In this document: positions 59,205 to 64,000 of the stretch, piece after piece
Layout of the letters: each line of letters begins with the position of its first letter
How positions within the stretch are numbered: the stretch's first letter is position 1
Assembly (NCBI GenBank): GCA_031279515.1
Contig: JAITII010000032.1
Location: 1-64,000 of the forward strand
Direction: 5' to 3'
Source: Deltaproteobacteria bacterium
Lineage (GTDB): Bacteria > Desulfobacterota > Desulfarculia > Adiutricales > Adiutricaceae
Length of the DNA stretch: 64,000 nt
Made by a program: the position numbers and the translations under genes
The notes under the pieces: generated by a model
What the model saw: the letters and a program-made list of their open reading frames with translations, nothing else
Told to the model about the DNA's origin: nothing
Database searches by the model: none

Positions 59205-59720
59205 ATGGACATCACCCTAATCTCCCAACTTTCTGAAGCTTTACAAGAGCACACGGCTCGCTATCAGGAACTTATTGATTTCCTGGAAGACGAGAAAAAG
59301 TACCTTTTGAACCTAGACTTGGATGGCCTTCTTTTAGTCAGTAAGGCCAAGGAAAAGCTCGCCAAGATCATCTTAGCCTCCAATGAAAAGCTCACAGAAA
59401 AGATAGCCTGCGCTGCCTTGATGTTGGGACTGCCCTTGGACCCCCCGCCCACCTTAGCGGCCATTGCCATGGCAACGCCTGGGCCCTTTGGGGCCAAGCT
59501 CTCGGAAATGGCAAGTACCTTAGCGAGATTAAAAAATCTCATAGTAAGGGAAAATGCCACTGCCAAGCACTTTGTGGAGCATTCTTTGGAGCTTGTAACC
59601 GAGTCTTTAAATATCCTCTCTGGGGCCAACCAACTCAAAGGGGACGGCTACTCCTCAGATGGCAAAAAGGAGAAGACTGTAAAAAGAGGTCTTCCCTCCA
59701 AGCTTTCCCGCGAGGTATAA
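59205..59720 (+). CDS. flgN: FlgN-type flagellar export chaperone
   Basis: 171 aa, almost all helical. A FlgN-like pattern: 'LSEALQEHTARYQELIDFLEDEKKYLLNLDLDGLL' at the start and 'ALMLGL...LARLKNLIVRENATAKHFVEHSLELVTESLNIL'. It should bind FlgK and FlgL in the cytoplasm before export. Position directly before flgK (1-bp gap) supports this. A weak sigma54-like match lies upstream (TGGAACG-GATC-TTGAA, 59119-59134) but lacks the -12 GC. Confidence 0.85.
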   Translation: MDITLISQLSEALQEHTARYQELIDFLEDEKKYLLNLDLDGLLLVSKAKEKLAKIILASNEKLTEKIACAALMLGLPLDPPPTLAAIAMATPGPFGAKLSEMASTLARLKNLIVRENATAKHFVEHSLELVTESLNILSGANQLKGDGYSSDGKKEKTVKRGLPSKLSREV

Positions 59721-59721
59721 A

Positions 59722-62256
59722 ATGAGCATCTCCAGTTCCATGTATGTTGCCTTGACCGGTATGCGCATGAGCCAGGCAGCCATGGAGACAGCAAGCAACA
59801 ATATAGCCAATGTCAATACCCCGGGTTACTCCCGCCAGAGGATAAATCTTGCCACTCTGCCTTCCCAGACTCGCAGCTGGGGCCAGATGGGCTTGGGGGT
59901 AACGGGTGATAATATAATACGTTATCACGACGAATTTTTGACCCGTTCTCTCATAATGACCGGCTCCACCCTAGGTAAAGAGGTGGCCATAAAAAACCAG
60001 GTGGATAATTTAGAGATCTTCTTTAACGAGAGCGCAGGAAATGGCATCAATGCGGCTATGAACGACTATTTTGCCGCCTTCGATCAGTTGGCCGATGAGG
60101 CCAATAATGAGCCCAATAGGGAAGAATTAATTGAATACGCCCAGACCCTGGCCACTCAGTTAAAATATAGAAAAGAAGAGATGGACGAGCTGAGGCTGGA
60201 TACCAATAAAAGAATAGACGATGCTGCAACTGAGATTAACACCCTCATAGCGGAACTGGCCTCTTTAAATAAGGAGATAACCGTATACGAAGACCCTACC
60301 TTAAATAGGCAGGCCAATGATCTAAGGGACACCAGAGAAGAAAAGACCAGGCAACTTGCTGAATACATGGACATAGAGTACTACGAAGACCCCCACGATG
60401 GACAGTGGACTATAACTACTGGCACGGGTATACCCTTGGTCCTGAAAGAAAGGTCCTTTCCTCTAACTACAAATACCTCCTCCAATGGAGACGTAAGCCT
60501 CCATACCTCCCACAATGACTATTGGCAAGAGGACATTACAGGCCAGATAACGGGCGGTGCTGTGGGTGGTTATATAGAGTTTAGAGATGAGATCCTAAGT
60601 GAATACTACAAGCAATACGAGTCCTTTGTGGACGGATTTATCTTCCAGGCCAATAACCAGCATGCCCAAGGTACTGGGCTCTCGCTTATGACAGAGGTCT
60701 TAGGTACCACACAGGTATCCAACCTGGCCTCCGTAGAGATAGACTTTCCAGGGGATGACAATTCCATCCGCATCTCCTCACTGGTTCCCCACCTTGCCTC
60801 CAAAGAGCCCTACGACCCCTATAGTGACCCGGACAATATTGAGGTGCGCTTTGTAAAAAGTGAAAAAGTAACCTCTGAGATCACTTCCACGGTCAAATTT
60901 AACGAGGACCCGGCCAGGATGAAGTGGGAGATAACTATCACCTTGCCAGTGGATTCCTTGGGAAATGTCTCTGTTACTGCAGCAGAGCTCACTGAATATA
61001 TCAATTCGGAAAGGTCTCTTAGCCCCACAGATGGCATAAATTACCTCCCACCCAGGACTGTGGCCTGGAAGGTAGGTGATTTTATCTCCGCAGAAGGTGT
61101 CTTTAACCAGTCGGATACTGGAAGGGTTAATTTCGCTGGTCCCACCTTGCCCCAGGGCCATGAAGAGATAGGCTTTTACTCCCTTTCCAGGTCCCTTAAA
61201 TACACCGCGCCCCAGGGTCACCACCTGGCTTACGATTCCGAGTATGCCACTTTAAAGACTACCCTTATCCATACGGACAATGACATCATCTATACAGCTG
61301 TGGATAAGGGCGAAACAGGTGATAAGATCTCAGTGGAATACGTAAACACAGGGGCAAATCAAAAGCTACTCATAAGTGTTACCCAGGAAGAGGACGGCTC
61401 ACAGCGGATAGTTGTAAACCTCGCAACTGATGTAAATGGGGACATTACCTCCACAGCCGGAGACATTGTTAGCGCCATAAACTCCCACAACGTGGCACGT
61501 ACCCTGGTAACAGCTGAGACCCCACAGGGAGAAACAGGCCTTGGACTTGCCCGGGAGATGGATAGGACCTTTTTAGATAGAAGCGGCTACTTTGAGCTGG
61601 TTACCTACACAGATGGTGGGGAAGCCACCTTCCACAAGGTAACAGTTACCCCGGAAGACACCTTAGAAGATGTGATAAAACAGATAGCCGATATCCCCGG
61701 CTTAAGGGTGGAATCCGTAACAGACCGCCACGGCAAAGATAACTTACGCATCATAGCAGACACGGGGGTAGAATTTGGTTTTGCCGGTGACAGCTCCGGG
61801 GCCTTGGCCGTCTTAGGTATCAATACTATCTTTACAGGCACATTAGGCAATGACGTGGGCGTCAACCAGATGCTGATAGACAATAGAGAGCTTATAAATG
61901 CCGGTATCATAGACTCCAACGGCGTAAGGGCCCCTGGGAGCAATGAAAACGCCCTGGATATGGCAGACCTCAAGGACAAAAGGTTCGACTTTTACCATCA
62001 GAAGGATGCCACCATTAGCTCCATGTTTAACAGCATCTACTCCAACATAGGTGCCACTGCCCAGGGAGCTACCCGGGACTATGAATTTACCCAAGGTGTC
62101 TATACCCAGCTCCAAGATCGCCAGGACTCTATCGCAGGCGTTAACCTGGACGAAGAGCTAGCCGACGTCCTGCGCTATCAGTACATGTACCAAGCCTCAG
62201 CCAAGATGATCTCCACCATAGACACCATGATGGAGTCCCTCCTGGCCATGAGATAA
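59722..62256 (+). CDS. flgK: hook-filament junction protein FlgK (HAP1)
   Basis: 844 aa, longer than the usual 450-650. N-terminus 'MSISSSMYVALTGMRMSQAAMETASNNIANVNTPGYSRQR' and C-terminus 'EELADVLRYQYMYQASAKMISTIDTMMESLLAM' are diagnostic; the long middle holds the extra domains. It joins hook and filament. The start overlaps the flgN region by context (GAGG at 59712-59715). With flgL downstream it forms flgN-flgK-flgL. The enlarged size agrees with the oversized hook and filament proteins. Confidence 0.96.
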   Translation: MSISSSMYVALTGMRMSQAAMETASNNIANVNTPGYSRQRINLATLPSQTRSWGQMGLGVTGDNIIRYHDEFLTRSLIMTGSTLGKEVAIKNQVDNLEIFFNESAGNGINAAMNDYFAAFDQLADEANNEPNREELIEYAQTLATQLKYRKEEMDELRLDTNKRIDDAATEINTLIAELASLNKEITVYEDPTLNRQANDLRDTREEKTRQLAEYMDIEYYEDPHDGQWTITTGTGIPLVLKERSFPLTTNTSSNGDVSLHTSHNDYWQEDITGQITGGAVGGYIEFRDEILSEYYKQYESFVDGFIFQANNQHAQGTGLSLMTEVLGTTQVSNLASVEIDFPGDDNSIRISSLVPHLASKEPYDPYSDPDNIEVRFVKSEKVTSEITSTVKFNEDPARMKWEITITLPVDSLGNVSVTAAELTEYINSERSLSPTDGINYLPPRTVAWKVGDFISAEGVFNQSDTGRVNFAGPTLPQGHEEIGFYSLSRSLKYTAPQGHHLAYDSEYATLKTTLIHTDNDIIYTAVDKGETGDKISVEYVNTGANQKLLISVTQEEDGSQRIVVNLATDVNGDITSTAGDIVSAINSHNVARTLVTAETPQGETGLGLAREMDRTFLDRSGYFELVTYTDGGEATFHKVTVTPEDTLEDVIKQIADIPGLRVESVTDRHGKDNLRIIADTGVEFGFAGDSSGALAVLGINTIFTGTLGNDVGVNQMLIDNRELINAGIIDSNGVRAPGSNENALDMADLKDKRFDFYHQKDATISSMFNSIYSNIGATAQGATRDYEFTQGVYTQLQDRQDSIAGVNLDEELADVLRYQYMYQASAKMISTIDTMMESLLAMR

Positions 62257-62292
62257 AAAGACCTAAGGGCCCTTGGTAAATCCAAAGACCCT

Positions 62293-62419
62293 GCGCTAAT
62301 TCAAAAGCTAGGCGCTAGTTCAAAAGCCATGCGCTAATTCAAAAGCTAGGCGCTAATTCAAAAGCTAGGGGCTAGTTCAAAAGCAAGGGGCTAGTTCAAA
62401 AGCTAGGCGCTAGTTCAAA
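62293..62419. repeat. 19-bp tandem repeat, six copies plus partials
   Basis: Unit ttcaaaagctaggcgctaa, copies starting at 62300, 62319, 62338, 62357, 62376 and 62395 with one to four changes each. It lies between flgK and flgL in non-coding DNA. Confidence 0.93.
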
Positions 62420-62513
62420 GGGAAAAATAGCCCTTTTAGCCTATAAAGCTCAGTTTAAGTCCAAGACAGTTTTATCTTTACATAAATTGGCATCCAAGCT
62501 GCCGGAGGAGAAG

Positions 62514-64000
62514 ATGATCTACCGCACCTCTCAGCGGGGCACCTACCGCAACATAAATAACAACCTTAACCTCTTGTCCTGGCATATAGCCCAGCTGAGT
62601 AACAAGGTAGCTTCGGAAAAACAGATAAATAAACCCTCCGATAATCCCTCTGGGGCTGCTGCTGTGCTCCGCACCCGCAGCACCCTATCTGAAATAGCCC
62701 AGCACACGGAAAACGTCTCCTTTTCCAATGATTGGCTCACCAATACTGGAAATGTCATGCAGAGCATCAAAGACGTCTTAGATCAGATCTACGTAAAAGC
62801 TGAGCAAGCTGCCACAGATGTCTACACAGCGGACCAGAGAAAGATAATAGCCACAGAGGTGGACCTGCTTTTCCAGACCATCATCCAATTTGGTGACTCT
62901 CGCTTCGGCTTTAACTATTTACTGGCCGGACAAGAGCTTCAGACCCAACCCTTTTCCAATGAGATGAGGGCCCAGGACGTAATAGCAGCCTGCCAAAATA
63001 GTGAAGGCTTTACTGGAAAAGTGGAAAACTATGGGGATAGGGAATATGAGTCCCGTCCGGATCTACCCACCCAGAGCCAGCTCTTTTTGATTGAATGCGT
63101 AGAGGCAGGGGGCATAGATTCCTTAAACTATGCCCACCAAAATGCCGACTCGGTCTCCCAGGCTATAGTAAATGGCACAAATGGCGCCTATAGTCTAACT
63201 TTAACCACCACCTCCCAAGCCTATAGGGATACCACAATAAAGTTCGTAGCTGGACAGGAAAATAATAACTCCACTGGGACTAAGTCAGCTACCTTTAGCT
63301 CTGCCGATAACCAGGTATCTTTTAGCTCCACAAATTCCACCAAGGGCCCTATTGACCTCTACTATACCTATGGCAATAGCGCAGGTACCTACGCTACTGA
63401 GGCAGCAGACGGCACCATAACCGTCTATCTTCAGACAGACCCCCAAGGGGAGCAATCAGTTGCCAGGGCCCGTGACGTAGCCGATGCAGTAAACGCCATT
63501 TCAGCCCAGACTTCCATTAGGGCCGATTACGCCTCCATCCCCTTTAGAGGGGGCATTGTAGAAATATCTAAAGATAGTAATGGCCAGCTGATGCGCACTA
63601 AGCTTTCCATTAATAATAATCTTAGCTATTCGATAAATGACGATGAGATAACTATTTATCTGGAAAGGGGGGCAACAGGCACCGGCCAAGAGGGCACAAT
63701 TGTAAGCACAGTGGAAGAGGTGGTAGATTTTATCAATAATACCCCGGAGCTAGCAGAAAGGCTTAAGGCCTCTTATTCCTATCCCGATAGTGCTCTGGCA
63801 CCTCCTCCCACCATGGAACCCGTGCAGGGTCCCATTTCCTTTACCCCCTCTGATGCCTATACCCTGGCCTATACTGAGATGACTATACCAGGGACCCACA
63901 ATGACATCAGGTGGTCCATCCTAAATGAGCCGGGTGCAGCTGTGGGCGAGGCGGGAAATGGGGTTACCATCCGCTACGACTTCTACAATCCTCCGGAGCA
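62514..64000 (+). CDS. flgL: hook-filament junction protein FlgL (HAP3), 3' truncated by the window
   Basis: At least 495 codons, open to the window edge. ATG at 62514 with GGAGGAG just upstream. The N-terminus 'MIYRTSQRGTYRNINNNLNL' and 'SNKVASEKQINKPSDNPSGAA' then 'TRSTLSEIAQHTENVSFSNDWL' match FlgL/flagellin D0-D1; 'FNYLLAGQELQTQPF' is the usual FlgL loop. The middle is already longer than in a typical FlgL (about 300-400 aa in all), so this protein is enlarged too. The C-terminal D0 is outside the window. Confidence 0.93.
   Translation, partial: MIYRTSQRGTYRNINNNLNLLSWHIAQLSNKVASEKQINKPSDNPSGAAAVLRTRSTLSEIAQHTENVSFSNDWLTNTGNVMQSIKDVLDQIYVKAEQAATDVYTADQRKIIATEVDLLFQTIIQFGDSRFGFNYLLAGQELQTQPFSNEMRAQDVIAACQNSEGFTGKVENYGDREYESRPDLPTQSQLFLIECVEAGGIDSLNYAHQNADSVSQAIVNGTNGAYSLTLTTTSQAYRDTTIKFVAGQENNNSTGTKSATFSSADNQVSFSSTNSTKGPIDLYYTYGNSAGTYATEAADGTITVYLQTDPQGEQSVARARDVADAVNAISAQTSIRADYASIPFRGGIVEISKDSNGQLMRTKLSINNNLSYSINDDEITIYLERGATGTGQEGTIVSTVEEVVDFINNTPELAERLKASYSYPDSALAPPPTMEPVQGPISFTPSDAYTLAYTEMTIPGTHNDIRWSILNEPGAAVGEAGNGVTIRYDFYNPPE

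Noticed and set aside
1..64000. Mobile elements, CRISPR arrays, tRNA or rRNA genes
   Set aside because: None found: no transposase or integrase-like protein, no regularly spaced direct repeats with unique spacers, no tRNA T-loop pattern noticed. The tandem arrays here have no spacers.

Overview
The window looks like chromosomal DNA of a Gram-negative, flagellated, B12-using anaerobe, most likely a Desulfobacterota/deltaproteobacterial lineage. The reasons are the P- and L-ring genes flgH/flgI, two sigma54-type and one sigma28-type flagellar promoters, a B12-dependent (class II) ribonucleotide reductase, cbiB, a B12 riboswitch, a rhodanese/MauE pair and an aroKB fusion. The lineage is an inference. 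I saw no transposase, integrase, CRISPR array, tRNA or rRNA.

Layout. 0-15 kb is mostly on the minus strand: a lipoprotein, a three-PAS hybrid histidine kinase, oligopeptidase F, a Pro/Thr-rich secreted protein, two tandemly duplicated Sel1-repeat proteins, then cheA and a cheY-like regulator. 16-24 kb (plus) carries most of the shikimate pathway (aroA, aroE, aroKB, aroC, and aroQ beyond an AAA ATPase). 24-32 kb has uvrA with a YfbR-like HD gene, an orphan TonB-like protein and an alpha-glucan phosphorylase. Two RNA genes follow on the minus strand: an unidentified structured RNA candidate and the SRP RNA (ffs). 33-38 kb is one giant flagellin gene (1651 codons) behind a sigma28-type promoter. 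38-46 kb is B12-centred: cbiB, then a sigma70-type promoter, cobalamin riboswitch and intrinsic terminator ahead of exbB-exbD-tonB, and nrdJ. 46-48.6 kb holds a rhodanese/MauE pair, argJ and a small secreted Cys protein. 48.7-64 kb is a flagellar cluster: fliK-flgD-flgE on the minus strand, and flgH-flgI-flgJ then flgN-flgK-flgL on the plus strand, with flgL cut by the window edge.

How the genes work together. The flagellar genes fit a hierarchy in which sigma54 drives hook, ring and rod genes and sigma28 drives the filament gene. The external structural proteins are unusually large: flagellin has a duplicated module of about 500 residues, and FlgE (1296 aa) carries about nine tandem Ala/Tyr-rich repeats. 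The B12 genes form a logical set: uptake energisation under riboswitch control, a corrin-ring assembly enzyme, and a B12-dependent RNR as consumer.

The least expected signal is a set of long perfect inverted repeats lying inside coding sequences (cheA, aroA, aroB, aroC, uvrA, the HD gene, flgI, flgJ). Each has its own sequence, and the flgJ one is a 36-bp perfect palindrome. Intergenic DNA is AT-rich and rich in short local tandem repeats (10, 19, 32 and 35 bp).
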